From assembly GCA_022814565.1 (NCBI GenBank), contig JAKLNG010000009.1, positions 62,001-126,000 of the forward strand: a stretch of 64,000 nt of DNA. Direction: 5' to 3'. Numbering within the stretch: position 1 is the first letter of the stretch; each line of letters opens with the position of its first letter. The DNA is from Phaeophleospora eucalypticola (Eukaryota; Ascomycota; Dothideomycetes; Mycosphaerellales; Mycosphaerellaceae). The translations under genes were made by a program, and so were the position numbers. Positions 10,472-20,978 of this stretch are shown here, piece by piece. Below the pieces are notes generated by a model. It had not been told where the DNA came from. It saw only the letters and a program-made list of their open reading frames with translations, and did not search any database.

Positions 10472-11567
10472 CGTCCTCGAGCGCACATTTGGGCTTGCAA
10501 GAGATAGTTCAAGAGGCGGTCCATCAGGAGTCGGGGCATTTCTCCGGCATGACATAATGCTAATCCAGCGCATTCTTGGCTCGCAAAGTATTGAGCGAAG
10601 TCGAGGAACCAGCACGTTGGCTTGAGTATGTCACAGGTATGAAATTTGACCGCATGTATTCAAACTTCCATCAAGGCCTTGCTTCGAATTTCCAATGGAC
10701 TCCCGTGAAAGGTACTGCGCTGCCAAGCAGCATATCTTGATCTCGAACGGCCCTCTCGTATTCTTCCTCGAGATCGTGAAAAGCTTCTTTGGCCAAGACC
10801 TACGGCGCGAGACGGGCTTTTGAATCACGACGGAAATCCATTTGACCCAAAGAGATGGCATTCGCGCTGCAGGAATTACATCTGAACTCCCCGAGAGAAG
10901 TCCACCAGCATGGAAAGCATGTGTTTCTGTCCGATGAGCAAGATGAAGGTCGTGGACTCATGCAAATCAGTCCAAGGCCATTGCCATTGAGATGTTCTGG
11001 CACCCACAGGCAAACATGTCAGAATGATGGCCGTTTTCTTGTCGGCAAGGCGAAGGTTCTTCACGATCTCTGCTCTGTAAGATCAACAAAGCATTCCGGT
11101 ACCGCGAGACTAGCCATGTGCATTCCGGTCCCTGGCCGCACGGCCGCATCCAAGAAGGTGCGCATCCTGGTTTTTCATTTTCGATGAGAATACCACGATG
11201 CCTCTTATCGCAGAAGAAGTCGTCTCAAAAACAGAACGTAGAGAAAACATGGTAGCGGCCAAACACCTTTCCGCATTCGGTACCGAAGCGGCGTGGGTGA
11301 TGCGCCGATTCAGCCCGCTCCCGTCGCATGCAAGGCACACGAGCCGGCGCCGTAATCCTACCTTAACCCCGACAGGGGCAATGCTCTATAAAGAAACCAT
11401 TGCTTTGCCTTTGTTCTCAATACCTCCTAGGAATACCTATCTGAGAAGCCCGTCAGCCAAGCATTCCTCGGAAGTAAATAAAGGCCACGCTCACCCTTCT
11501 AGATCAAACATCGTCAGCTCTTGATCTCTTGCGCCGACGATACTGTACCAGTCAGACATCAAATATC
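10472..11567. other. Long spacer before PEBP gene
   Basis: The spacer holds only short overlapping frames on both strands, none with a recognisable domain. The last 200 bases form the promoter of the PEBP gene. Confidence 0.4.
11374..11393 (+). promoter_or_regulatory. STRE-like AGGGG and TATA box upstream of PEBP gene
   Basis: An AGGGG core (11374-11378) sits 9 bases before TATAAAG (11387-11393), about 175 bp upstream of the ATG at 11568. AGGGG is the core of the yeast stress-response element bound by Msn2/4-type zinc fingers. The assignment rests on motif match only. Confidence 0.35.
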
Positions 11568-12171
11568 ATGCCTGTCAACAACTCAGCAAAGGCTGCGATT
11601 GAGCAGGTCGTTCCAGGAGTGAAGAGTTTCGCGGTTGTGTATGATGGCAAGACGTTAGCTGCTGGGGACCACATTCCCAAAGCCCGTAAGTATCTTCCTG
11701 CCCAGCTATATTCCAGTTTAATGGCATCGACGATAACTTTTAGAAACCCATACTGGAGCACCAGAGATCGTCTTCACAACTCCAACAAGCGGCGCAGACA
11801 AGCCTTACCTGATCGTCATGCTCGACATGGACGCTCCCTTCCCTTCCCTTCCAATCATGGGTCCTATCCTTCACTGGATGCAACCGGGTCTCAAGGCCAT
11901 CAGCGGGTCATTGACATACACCCAAAGCGAGCCGTTTCTGGTGGATTACATGGGCGCCTCTCCGCCTCCAGGCAGCGGGCCGCATCGGTACTGCTTCTTC
12001 CTGTACGAGCAGCCGACTTCATTCGATCAGAAGAAGATTGCGACAAGGTTTGGATCGCAGACCGGAGCAAAGGTCGGAGCCGGCAAGAGAATTCGATTTG
12101 ATCTGGATGCATTCGAGAAGGAGGCCGATCTTGGCAAGATTGTCGCCTGCACCTACTTTAAGAGCAATTGA
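11568..12171 (+). CDS. Phosphatidylethanolamine-binding protein (PEBP) family
   Basis: Two exons, 11568-11685 and 11744-12171, join to 181 aa, the usual size of a single-domain PEBP. Family signatures are DMDAPFPSLPIMGPILHWM (the D-x-D-A-P and G-x-x-x-H-W anion pocket) and GPHRYCFFLYEQP. The splice junction reads HIPKA/QTHTGAPEIVF. No signal peptide is evident, so it is probably cytosolic. Fungal relatives include yeast Tfs1, an inhibitor of carboxypeptidase Y and regulator of Ras GAP, so a role in protease inhibition or Ras/cAMP signalling is possible but only inferred. The promoter has a TATA box and an AGGGG element. Confidence 0.88.
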
Positions 12172-12311
12172 GTGTTGGCAACTTTGTTTGAGAGGGTTTT
12201 GGGACGCAATAGAGCCCGATTTAGATATCCACTGTGTTTTGATTGCTTTTGGAGAGACGGTACAAGCTTTTGAGATCACCAAGAGTAATCCTTCTTGCAT
12301 GGCGTGAACAA

Positions 12312-13304
12312 TCAGTCGTCTTCAGGAGGCTCGTACCGTCCGTCACGTTGATACTGTCGGATCGTTCTTTGCCATTCGCGATCGTCGCGCTCTTCCTCGG
12401 AGCTGACTGACTGCCAATCTCTGTCGTTCTTCACTTTCAGACGGCAGCGTCCCATACTGCCTTTGCCACCGAAGCCATCGAAGTCCAGAGTCCACTCGAG
12501 GGGAAGCATACCCTTGCTGGCTCCATCCGGAGAGTCTTGAGCATCAGATGAAACCCAAGAGTACCCAGCCTTTAGTATAACATATGCGACAAGTGTGAAA
12601 GTTCCCCATCCATATCGACAGATTTCGTAAGGAGGGCGCTGGCGAATCACGAGGTTCGGCCGGAAAGTAGGGTGGAGCTGGATCTGTACCTCCTCGATGA
12701 TATCTCTCCGGCTTGGTTTCACGAAGAACGTCCATTCGTGCTTATTTGCATCGTCCGATGAAACACGTTGGTGGCGATTCCCGATGTACACCGTCAAAGT
12801 CTGGATGCTGCCTTCAGCGCCTTCATTCTCTTCCTCTTCAGACTTGCGTTCCTGCCACGACTTCGGGTATCTGGCTCGAAGTTGCGATGAGCGATCGTTG
12901 TCCAGCGAAGCAGTAGTCTGCGTCCTGCACATGGGACACCTTGCCTCGAGCTCGGTTACCGGATTGAAAGCTACGGCTTCCTCGTCGACGTCCACGATTG
13001 TCATCTGTTGCTGCACGGATACATCGGCCCAATGTGCCATGCATGATTCGCACATGGTATGATTGCAAGTTGTTGTCACAGGGCGATAGAGGAGTAACTG
13101 GCATATTGGGCAGAGGTCATCGTCGGCCAGATCTGGATCCTGCGGTCCATCGACATCCGGTTGCGGAGGGGTTGGAGACGCGGGCCTTTTGTATGCGAGT
13201 TGTTGCTTTCGTGTGCCAGTAGTCTGACTTCCGAGTGATTGTGCTGTTGTTCGATCACCTTGTCGCAGGCGCGCCGATCGTCGAGGTTGTGCCGATGCAC
13301 TCAT
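12312..13304 (-). CDS. RING finger plus YEATS domain protein
   Basis: A single exon of 330 codons from an ATG at 13304. Residues 65-126 form a C3HC4 RING finger (CPIC, TCNHTMCESC and CPMC), the mark of an E3 ubiquitin ligase. The part between the paired cysteines is long, with an acidic loop. Residues about 170-280 look like a YEATS domain: VYIGNRH, HEWTFFV, IIEEVQIQLHPTF, RPPYE and GWGTF, the last containing the Trp that in yeast Taf14/Yaf9-type domains lines the acyl-lysine pocket, then LEWTLDFDGFGG. YEATS domains read acetyl- or crotonyl-lysine on histones. The pairing suggests a ligase acting on acylated chromatin proteins; that is inference. It ends close to the 3' end of the PEBP gene (convergent). 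Confidence 0.78.
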   Translation of the reverse strand: MSASAQPRRSARLRQGDRTTAQSLGSQTTGTRKQQLAYKRPASPTPPQPDVDGPQDPDLADDDLCPICQLLLYRPVTTTCNHTMCESCMAHWADVSVQQQMTIVDVDEEAVAFNPVTELEARCPMCRTQTTASLDNDRSSQLRARYPKSWQERKSEEEENEGAEGSIQTLTVYIGNRHQRVSSDDANKHEWTFFVKPSRRDIIEEVQIQLHPTFRPNLVIRQRPPYEICRYGWGTFTLVAYVILKAGYSWVSSDAQDSPDGASKGMLPLEWTLDFDGFGGKGSMGRCRLKVKNDRDWQSVSSEEERDDREWQRTIRQYQRDGRYEPPEDD

Positions 13305-13549
13305 GGTAGGTGGCGAGGTTGCAGAAAGCGATCCTCGTGAAGTGAGCGATCCGAGTCTTCTCTGGTGGCACTTTTCGAGTTCTGAAAAGTCTGGACTGAT
13401 GGCAAGTTGTTGTTTTGGACGATGGAGAGATGAAGGAGGATGGAGTTGTCTTCATCACGAGTAAACAGACTGCTGTGCCGCAGCTGCCTAAACTTAGCGT
13501 GAAGCTTAAGCGGACTTCGCTCCGCTCATCAATGATTGATTGAGGTCCC

Positions 13550-15438
13550 TCATTTCTTGGCGTCTGCAGCAGTGGGAGGATGCCTCAGTCTCCAGACGCT
13601 TCCTTCAATGCCAACAGGCTCCCGAAGACTGATCCAGGGCTTATCCTCGTCGTTTGAAGAATTTGGAACCGATGAGTCGTTGAGGTACAGGTCCTCGAGA
13701 TAGGCCCACTCAGGGCAGTCAAAGCCGCCCCTGACAAGAACGATTTGCTGCCGCATTAGGTCTGCAATCTCTGTTTGAGAATGCGGTGTCAAAAGCTGAA
13801 GTCTTTGGTTCTGAACATCGATTCCTCGTACGAGCGCCATGCCCACACAATGGCTTCTCCGTGGGTCCATGGGAAGGGAGCTGCCGTGCAAGTGAGATAC
13901 GATGTAAGGTAGGTCCTCCTGCGGTGTTCTTTCGACTGACATCGGATCGATCAAATCCTCGTCTGGCACAACAAGCGCTACCACCATGCCATCGACAACA
14001 TTAGCAAGGAATTCGGGCTGTGGAGCCTGCCCGTAGGAAAGAATAGCTGCAATACCAGGCTTAGTTCCTGAGTAGCTCACCATCCACGGCCGCATTGTCT
14101 TGATTGGTTTTGCATTCCACGACTCCTCTGTATCTTTGCGCTTGCTGTGAAAGTACGCCATCGTCTGCATTGCCCTTTGCTCCGCGGGAGCTCTGGTTGC
14201 GATGTTCGCTGTCCGCTTCCCTACGGTGTGGACGTGTGGAGCAATCGCCTTGAGCTGCTCGGCCAGCTCGGCATCCAGTGGCTGTAAACAGACCGCGTCC
14301 GTGATGCGGAGCTGAGATAGCAATTGAAGATGCACACCAGCTCCGGTGCCACTGACCCAACCGCATGAATTGACGATGAGCGGGACATTTCGTGGCAAAT
14401 GGCGCATTAGATCAAGTACGCAATTCACGTAGTGATCTGGGTCATCTTTGAACGATGTTGCTGCAATGTTATGTGCTCGTACCAAGCGAAAGCGCGAGTT
14501 GTGAGCAGTAGCCAGATGTGAGTGAGGCGGGCCTAGGAGGGGAGATGTCACTTCTACGATGGATATTTGACCTGGCGTTCCAAATTCAGGCTGTCCGGGA
14601 TCGATATCGAGGTAGGCCACCTTCTGGCCACCAGGTCGAGTGACGATCATGTTGCAGAGCAGGCGGTTCAAGGTCGACTTTCCCGATGATTTCGTACCCA
14701 CAGCCATGACGCGTGGCCTCTCATGAGCTTCGAGTCGCGCACTGATTCTTGAAAGAACTCTCTTAGTGTCCTCCTCGACCTCCAGTGGCGATAGAGGGCG
14801 TTGATGCAGGTCATCTGAGGTTGAGGCCAAATACTTGAATGAGCGATGCTTCTCGTCTCTCGCTCCAACATTTCGAAACAAAGGCGACAACTTGTCAAGT
14901 CGATCCAGTGGTTTTGATACAGTCGTGAGACGTACGGTGCTGGCCTTCTTTGCTGTCAATGCTGGTACTGCAGAGGTAGCCAGTCCATCGATCCTTTGTA
15001 GGCCTGAATTAGGATGAAGCATCGCGCCGTACGCTGACACAACTCCCGATAACACTTCAAGATCAAAGGATCCAATGAATGTCGCTTTCTCATCGAGCTT
15101 GAGCGAAATCTCCAGTGCTTCTGCATCATCTCGGCGAACGTTCTTCCCAGTAGGCTTCCAAGTCGACAGCTGCAGATTCCGCTTGGGAGGCGTGGCGTTG
15201 ACTGTCACATTTATTTCCTCAGAGTCTGAGTCGCCGTCCACGTGTCCATCGTATGGAGTCTCGGCCAGACTGGTCGCAAGTTCATTTTCTGGTTCCGGCT
15301 GAGGAAGCTTCGCTTGTCGAGCGGCTTCGAAGGCCGAGACGGCTGTGAAAGTTGTCAAAATGATGCCGATCAAGACTTTTGTAAAGACTCACGCTTTTGC
15401 TTTCCGAAGGCCTCTTGCGCCTTACGTTTCTGAGCCAT
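13550..15438 (-). CDS. GRC3: Polynucleotide 5'-hydroxyl kinase GRC3
   Basis: Grc3 is the nucleolar kinase that phosphorylates the 5'-OH end made when Las1 cuts pre-rRNA in ITS2, and it also acts in Pol I termination. Two exons (15438-15393 and 15342-13550), with a 50-nt intron, give 612 aa. The first exon encodes a short basic start (MAQKRKAQEAFGKQK), which replaces the unrelated sequence read if the intron is kept. A Walker A motif GTKSSGKST lies near residues 231-239. It is followed by KVAYLDIDPGQPEFGTPGQ, the Clp1/Grc3 family signature, and a P-loop NTPase core to about residue 400. The length fits fungal Grc3. It is transcribed divergently from RPA34, another rRNA-synthesis gene. Confidence 0.93.
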
Positions 15439-15605
15439 CAAGTAAGATGTCGATATTCATGTTGAAAGCAAAGTTCAAATGGAGAAGTTGATATTTCGGA
15501 ACAGCGTTCGGATGACTAAGCCTCAACCGGAATTTATCCGGAGCTCTAAACTTTTTACAACCTCAATCTCCAGACCTTGTCAACTCCAATTCTAATTTCC
15601 GTTTC
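15439..15605. promoter_or_regulatory. Divergent promoter GRC3/RPA34
   Basis: Only 167 bp separate the two start codons, so both genes must share or abut promoter elements. The spacer contains pyrimidine-rich tracts before each start, and no TATA box is evident. The shared function in rRNA production suggests co-regulation. Confidence 0.6.
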
Positions 15606-17018
15606 ATGTCAGTCAAAGACCCGCTCGCAATGGCGGGCACCACAGAGGTCAAGAAGTCCTCCAAAAAGAAGGATGCGCCAGCGAAGAAATCCAAGTCAAA
15701 ACCTGCGCCTACGAAACCATCTGGGCTGAGCGAAGAGAAGGTGGTTGATTCGAGCAGCGAAGAGGAGGCTGAGGACGTGAAGGCGGCGCCACCGCTGCCC
15801 AAAGGAAAAGATGGAAGCTCTTCGGATAGTAGCGAAGACAGCAGCAGCGAGAGCGAGGAGGAAGCAGAGAAGCCAACGCCAGTCCCGAAGAAAGCGAACG
15901 TTGCGCCGGCTCAGGTCAATGGCGTGAAGCGGAAATCGGCGGAGGCGGAGAGCAGCAGCAGCAGTGAAGATGACAGCAGTGATGAGGAAGAAGAGGAGCC
16001 GCAGGCAAAGAAAGTAAAGACGGACGCCGCTCCGACGGACACGCCTGGCAAAGGGAAATCTGCGGCTACCACTGCACAACCCAGGATCGAATCGATACCG
16101 GCACCGAAATACAAGCCTCCTCCAGGATACGACTCCCTCAGTAGCTCTGACCAAAGCTCCTTCTCGCAACAGTCTCTTGCTGGAAAACAAATATGGCACA
16201 TCATAGCTCCTTCGAAGGTTCCTCTCGAGTCCGTTACTGAATTCGCCCTATCCTCACTCAAAGATCAAACACCGGTCCTTACACACAAAGGCGTCGATTA
16301 CATCCTCGCACGAGATTCGGATCCTCACGGCGCACAGTATGATAGCATCATAATGCCCAGCTCTGATGGGTATCTACTCAACGGAGGGAAGATTGAGGAA
16401 ACACTACACCTGCAGCAAAAGATCGTTCTGCCAAACTTGAAGGCGAAACAAGCGGATGTCAATACGGGGAGTCAGGCAGCAGGTGACATCGCACAGGCAC
16501 CCGTAAGCGACGCAAGACCTCAGCCAAAAGGTTTGAAGATGAGATACAAGCCGCCTGGGTTTGGAAAGGGCAAGCCAGGACTTGGATCAGAGAGTGAGGA
16601 CGATGAAGATGAGGTCAGACAAGGGAGCAAGAAAGACGCGACTCAATTTCCAAAAGCATTGGGAGCCCACGGAGCATCGGACAAGCCAGATTCAGGTCGA
16701 ACGCCGTCAAAGGAGAAGAGTAAACAAAAGCATAAGAAGAGGAAGGACCCATACGACATTGATGTTGAGATGGATGATGCGGATCCCATGCAGCCACCTC
16801 CGTCGGCGCAGCCGCAGCGGAAGCAGAAGAAGGAAAGGTCGAGCATGAATGGAGAGCCTCTTCAGAGAGTTGAGACGGCTACGTCGCAGCAGTCGGCGGC
16901 CAGTGGGGGTTCACACGATAAGGAGAAGACCGACACACCCGAGGAGAGAGCGAAGAGAAAAGAGGCGAAGAGATTGAGGAAAGAAGCCAAGAAGAAAGCC
17001 AAGGAAGGTGCTTCTTGA
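15606..17018 (+). CDS. RPA34: RNA polymerase I subunit RPA34 (RPA34.5-like)
   Basis: A single exon of 470 codons; an in-frame ATG at 15630 (cgcaATGgcg) is an equally good start. The N-terminal 160 residues are Lys- and Ser/Asp/Glu-rich. The dimerisation-type domain then starts at PPPGYDSLSS and runs through GKQIWHIIAPSKVPLESV, GVDYILARDSD and SIIMPSSDGYLLNGG to MRYKPPGFGKGK, the pattern of the Rpa34.5 family. The C-terminal 110 residues are a highly basic KKE/K-rich tail. In yeast this subunit pairs with Rpa49, acting like TFIIF in Pol I elongation and release. The acidic N-terminal extension is longer than in yeast. Confidence 0.85.
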   Translation: MSVKDPLAMAGTTEVKKSSKKKDAPAKKSKSKPAPTKPSGLSEEKVVDSSSEEEAEDVKAAPPLPKGKDGSSSDSSEDSSSESEEEAEKPTPVPKKANVAPAQVNGVKRKSAEAESSSSSEDDSSDEEEEEPQAKKVKTDAAPTDTPGKGKSAATTAQPRIESIPAPKYKPPPGYDSLSSSDQSSFSQQSLAGKQIWHIIAPSKVPLESVTEFALSSLKDQTPVLTHKGVDYILARDSDPHGAQYDSIIMPSSDGYLLNGGKIEETLHLQQKIVLPNLKAKQADVNTGSQAAGDIAQAPVSDARPQPKGLKMRYKPPGFGKGKPGLGSESEDDEDEVRQGSKKDATQFPKALGAHGASDKPDSGRTPSKEKSKQKHKKRKDPYDIDVEMDDADPMQPPPSAQPQRKQKKERSSMNGEPLQRVETATSQQSAASGGSHDKEKTDTPEERAKRKEAKRLRKEAKKKAKEGAS

Positions 17019-17359
17019 TCTTTCACGTACAGACTGTACAGTACCGTTTTGTATACCATCATGGTGGAGCCCGAGGCTCTTGTTCGCGCAATACTCCATG
17101 AGCATGTCCTTCAACTGCGCTCCGTGAACTCACTCAAGCGTACTCCCAACGATCAATAGGAAGTACGAAACAACAATCAATGCTGCGTTCATTCTGGTGA
17201 TCCTACTAACACGCTACTCAGGTACCCCCTCAAGACCCATCATCCAACAACAAATCCAACATCTGCAACTCAACCCCAAATCAAGCTGTCGATCTCAAAG
17301 CACCATCACACACTCATCCACGAACCCTTCGAAAGCCTTGCTCATCCTCAACCCAACAA
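17019..17359. other. Convergent 3' spacer
   Basis: This stretch lies between RPA34 and the minus-strand secreted-protein gene. Frames here are shadows, and no RNA gene or terminator-like structure is obvious. Confidence 0.35.
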
Positions 17360-17620
17360 TCAGAGTCCCGGGAAGCAATGCGCAGCATTATGCAAATTGC
17401 ACTGATGGGCAAAGCATTGCGGTTGGTCTCCGTACACATTGCATAGATTTCCTTCGACAATTTCTCCGTGGCACGTGTTACACGCCTGCACCGAGTAAGG
17501 GCTGTCGATCTTGCTGTCTTTGCAAGCGGATTGGTAGTCGCTCCCCGGGTAGCCGCAGTACATGAGGCGTTGGGCGGTGGCCGTGCTGGCCAGGAGGGCG
17601 AGGAGGTGGATGGGTTGCAT
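17360..17620 (-). CDS. Small cysteine-rich secreted protein, effector candidate
   Basis: The ATG at 17620 opens an 86-residue protein with a classic signal peptide (MQPIHLLALLASTATAQ). An upstream ATG in frame would add 13 residues and spoil the signal. The mature part, about 69 residues, has eight cysteines: single ones at YCGYPG and SACKD, the pair ACNTC, then LC, QC, QC and HC before the stop. An even number of cysteines in such a short secreted chain points to a disulfide-knit extracellular protein, as in fungal effectors or antimicrobial peptides. No known family is recognised. The promoter contains a 16-bp direct duplication. Confidence 0.7.
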   Translation of the reverse strand: MQPIHLLALLASTATAQRLMYCGYPGSDYQSACKDSKIDSPYSVQACNTCHGEIVEGNLCNVYGDQPQCFAHQCNLHNAAHCFPGL

Positions 17621-17700
17621 TGTTGTAGAAAGGAGGTTGTGTCGATTGATTGCGTCCAAGATTGAGTTGGGGGAATCGAGTAGGGAAGGCAGTCGACGAT

Positions 17701-17732
17701 GTACGTAGTATCGAGTGTACGTAGTATCGAGT
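17701..17732. repeat. 16-bp direct repeat, two copies
   Basis: GTACGTAGTATCGAGT occurs twice head to tail (17701-17716 and 17717-17732), about 80 bp upstream of the start of the cysteine-rich protein gene. It may be a small promoter duplication. Confidence 0.8.
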
Positions 17733-18347
17733 GCTTTTGCTTAAAGGTCAAGCTCTTGGAAGGAGAAATGGCATTGAGACTTATATGTCTCCAACGACCA
17801 TACACCTGCGCCTCCAGACGAAACAAGCTCTTGGGCAGCATGTGATGGAAACATCATAGTTGCATCTTAATGAAACGACATTCGTATTACACATCCCGAA
17901 ATTAGAAGTGACTTTTGCAACACGAGAACAACTTATCTGCAGAAGTGAAGAAGAACCAAGTTTTTGGTATAACGTTTCGGGAAGCGATTCATGCTCGCGA
18001 ACCCTGACGGTATGCGCTGTCCAACCAAATGCCATTGCGATCGATGCGAGGATGTCTGGAGTTGCATGGATGGTGAGGTAGAGACAAGGCTGAGGAGAAT
18101 TCGAGACCGTATGTCGGGAAGTAAAGAAGAAGTATATAGAAGCTATGAGTTTATCGGACATGATGGTGTTGGGTGACTTGTACACATGTCAGCCATCCCT
18201 GCTGGTCCATCATTACGTTTTTGACGGACTCTTGATCCATCAACGGCCCAGAAACGAAATGAAACCCGAAACTGACAGTCTCTTCACAAGAGAAATCGAC
18301 TCAACGACTCATGCTTGCTACCATCGTGACCTCGCTGCCGCCTTGCT
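17733..18347. other. Intergenic, nothing firmly recognised
   Basis: A minus-strand frame of about 130 codons (17781-18185) exists but lacks any domain and a convincing signal peptide. I leave it uncalled. Confidence 0.35.
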
Positions 18348-20006
18348 TTAGTTGTTCAATCGTGTGGACCGCTCCTCCCGGCGTTGGGTCTCCTGACGGA
18401 CGGTAGCGCCGTCTGGACCCGTGTAGGTCGTGCACGTATTGGTGTTCACTTCGATGTACGAGTACTCAGTGCCTTGTAAAGCATCTTGCACTCGAGAGTT
18501 GGAAAGGCTGGACGGTGAGTCATGGTTTTGGAAGAAGGCGGCGATGTTCGTGGGTATTGCCGCAGGCTGATCTTGATGGCGATCATTTCCGGGCTGCTGA
18601 TTGCTTTCATGCTCGGCGTTGTCAGGTTTTGGTGTTAGTTGAGATTGCTCATGATCTGGTTTGTGACGTTGAACGGATTCTTGGGCGTCACTGGGCTGTG
18701 ATGGCAACCGATTGTCTTGCGGCATTGTTCTCGCCAACTCTGGAGCAGGCGCGCCACCGTATGGTCGCGACACCCGGTCCGGGAGATGGATTGGACTCAT
18801 ACTTCCCTCGTCCTGTTCCTGCGTCTGATCTGGATCAGGGCTTGATTGAGCCGATATCCCCGCACACCTCCGTTCTCCTTGTGTGGCTTCTCCTCCTTCT
18901 TGATCGTTCACAGGCGCCGGTTGCTGCGGCGGAACAGCATCCGGGACAACTCCGTCCGCGGCTCCTGTAGCAGTTGATGTAGAAGACGAGGTGTAGTCTC
19001 GATTGACACTGCCTTCAGACTCTACGCTCTCAAATATCTTGGCGGCTTCCTCCGATCCTTGAAACCTGGCAAGTAGAATCTGCGCCCTGGACAGGTCTTC
19101 AGTACCCACGTAGCACTTTTCTCTTCCGCCTTGACGTTCCATCACAGCCTTGCGTTGGTACTCAAAGAGTAAGTCCTTGTTTCCCTCAGCCAGTGTCCAA
19201 AGGGCGACGTCTTGCTCGAGCATTACGGTGGCGAGGTCCCGAGGGTCGGAGGGCAAGTCTTTTGGCTGAATGTCGACCGCAGTGATAGAGTCCGTCATGA
19301 TGTACTCTCCCTCCTCCATGAACTTGCTGGGCTCTTCGGCGAGCTTATCACGTTGCCTCTGGCATTGTGGGCCAACTTTCTTGTAAGGCCGATGATGATT
19401 CCACACACCCTGTCCACTGAACGTAGATATTTGACCATCACATTGGCCGGCTGATTCGACTGGGCGACTGCCTGGCTCGTCGTCCTTGAGGTGCGATGTT
19501 TGCTCTGGCAGCGGAACATGGTCGAGATGCGGAGTAGCTGCTGTTGCTTGAGGTAGATGCGGAACTGGTGGTGCATGTGGCCTAGAATTTGGGACTTGCG
19601 TATCACGCACTGCTCTTGGTGAGCCAGGCCCTAGCGGAGACTGGCGCTCGTCATCATAATTCAAACGCCCACTGGCTGACTCATCTCCTCCGGGGTGATA
19701 GTCCGGGTCTCTGTAAGAGTGTGAGTGCCACGAGTCAGGGTAAATTTGATTGCTGTTGCCGGGGCCGTGACGTTCGTGGTGATGGTTTGGACTTCTGTCG
19801 TCGTAGTTTGGCCATCCACGATGGTGGCCGACGTTCATGGCCTGAGATTGAGGACGCCTCTGATCGTAGGGGGTTTTTCTGCTGTGGAGTTGCCGGTCTC
19901 TGCCACGATAGCTTGAACGGCTGTAAGTGGATCCTGATCGTCTCTCATTGGGGTTCCGGCTGTAGTCGTGCAAGCGTGGAGCTCTGTGATGGGGAGAGGA
20001 GCTCAT
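18348..20006 (-). CDS. Disordered hypothetical protein
   Basis: The ATG at 20006 (MSSSPHHRAPRL) opens 552 codons. The open frame runs 114 bases further upstream but that part reads as hydrophobic noise. The first third is rich in Arg, His, Asp, Tyr and Pro (RG/RS-like, reminiscent of RNA-associated proteins), and the last third is rich in Gln, Pro and Asp. One ordered block lies near residues 235-345, with helices such as DLATVMLEQDVALWTLAEG and EDLSRAQILLARFQGSEEAA. No family is recognised. It is the first of five same-strand genes for low-complexity proteins. Confidence 0.6.
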   Translation of the reverse strand: MSSSPHHRAPRLHDYSRNPNERRSGSTYSRSSYRGRDRQLHSRKTPYDQRRPQSQAMNVGHHRGWPNYDDRSPNHHHERHGPGNSNQIYPDSWHSHSYRDPDYHPGGDESASGRLNYDDERQSPLGPGSPRAVRDTQVPNSRPHAPPVPHLPQATAATPHLDHVPLPEQTSHLKDDEPGSRPVESAGQCDGQISTFSGQGVWNHHRPYKKVGPQCQRQRDKLAEEPSKFMEEGEYIMTDSITAVDIQPKDLPSDPRDLATVMLEQDVALWTLAEGNKDLLFEYQRKAVMERQGGREKCYVGTEDLSRAQILLARFQGSEEAAKIFESVESEGSVNRDYTSSSTSTATGAADGVVPDAVPPQQPAPVNDQEGGEATQGERRCAGISAQSSPDPDQTQEQDEGSMSPIHLPDRVSRPYGGAPAPELARTMPQDNRLPSQPSDAQESVQRHKPDHEQSQLTPKPDNAEHESNQQPGNDRHQDQPAAIPTNIAAFFQNHDSPSSLSNSRVQDALQGTEYSYIEVNTNTCTTYTGPDGATVRQETQRREERSTRLNN

Positions 20007-20978
20007 TTCGTCTCGGGTGATGATAGTAGTCGACACGAGATAGCTCAAGTAGCAAAAGCACAGCGTCGCAGAAGCGGCTGCCTGTAAGCAACCAAGGAAC
20101 TCCGGTGCGAGCACCACCATATTTATCAGAGAGTCTATGGCAGCGTTTGTCCCGCTAGCCCTGTCTGCGATCGATGAGACTAGCCTGAGCAGTCATTCTT
20201 GCAACTTGCTGCAGCCATTAGGTCGGCCAACAATCTGCATCTAGCCGTTGCAGGATGATGCATTGTCTTACAACCGTCTCTCACGCGTGTCGATACTTCG
20301 ACCAAAACTGACGGCTTCAAAAAATTGCTGCCCATAATGCTCGCGCTTAAAGACGATCATCCGAGTGCATGATACGATGTTCTCTGCCCTTACCGTGACG
20401 TACAGCTCCAGCAATTCGGTCATTCGTGTTATTGCTGCCACTCTGGATGACTGAGACTATTCGCCTCCAGCAGCTCTTGCAACTCACAGGCTCAATGCAT
20501 GTGTGCGCCACATATATATCCTCTGGCATCCGTGCTTTTCAAATGAGCCAGAAGGCTCATCGGGCCTGTCAACATGCTCGTGGCTGCATATTGCTGTTTG
20601 CTGGTGGCGGGACTTGTTTCGGGGCTGCTCTTCCCGAAACAACTCCGTCAGGACTGTGCGAGAGCCTTGGTGATTACGCAAGGCTTACACAAATTTGTTC
20701 GTGTAGGTTCAAAAAGATTGGGGTAGATGATCTGAAGTTGACATGTTTGAGGAGTGAGGCTGAAGAAGAGATGCCAAGTGTTCGTGTAACGCAAGTGTAC
20801 ATTTAGAGTTGCTGCCTTGTTGCCTAATCCATCTACCCCTGAGCATCCCTCTTTCCTTCCCTACAAACGACAAGAACACCAATACGCTCATGGTTATACT
20901 TTTGTCCGGCCAGTGCGAGATCCAAAGACATGACTGTCAGCATACATCATACAGTCTTCGACATTGGTACTCTTCCGG
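20007..20978. other. Intergenic, nothing recognised
   Basis: The stretch of 972 bp holds short frames only. It contains the 5' flank of the gene above and the 3' flank of the next minus-strand gene. Confidence 0.35.

Noticed and set aside
10855..11187. 110-codon frame upstream of the PEBP gene
   Set aside because: No domain, no splice partner, and competing frames on the minus strand of similar length.
13560..15400. Unspliced start of GRC3 (hydrophobic residues before VSAFEAARQ)
   Set aside because: It is intron sequence. A GTGAGT..CACAG intron joins a basic first exon in frame.
17781..18185. Minus-strand 134-codon frame
   Set aside because: No domain, no convincing signal peptide, and a similar number of frames occur on the other strand.
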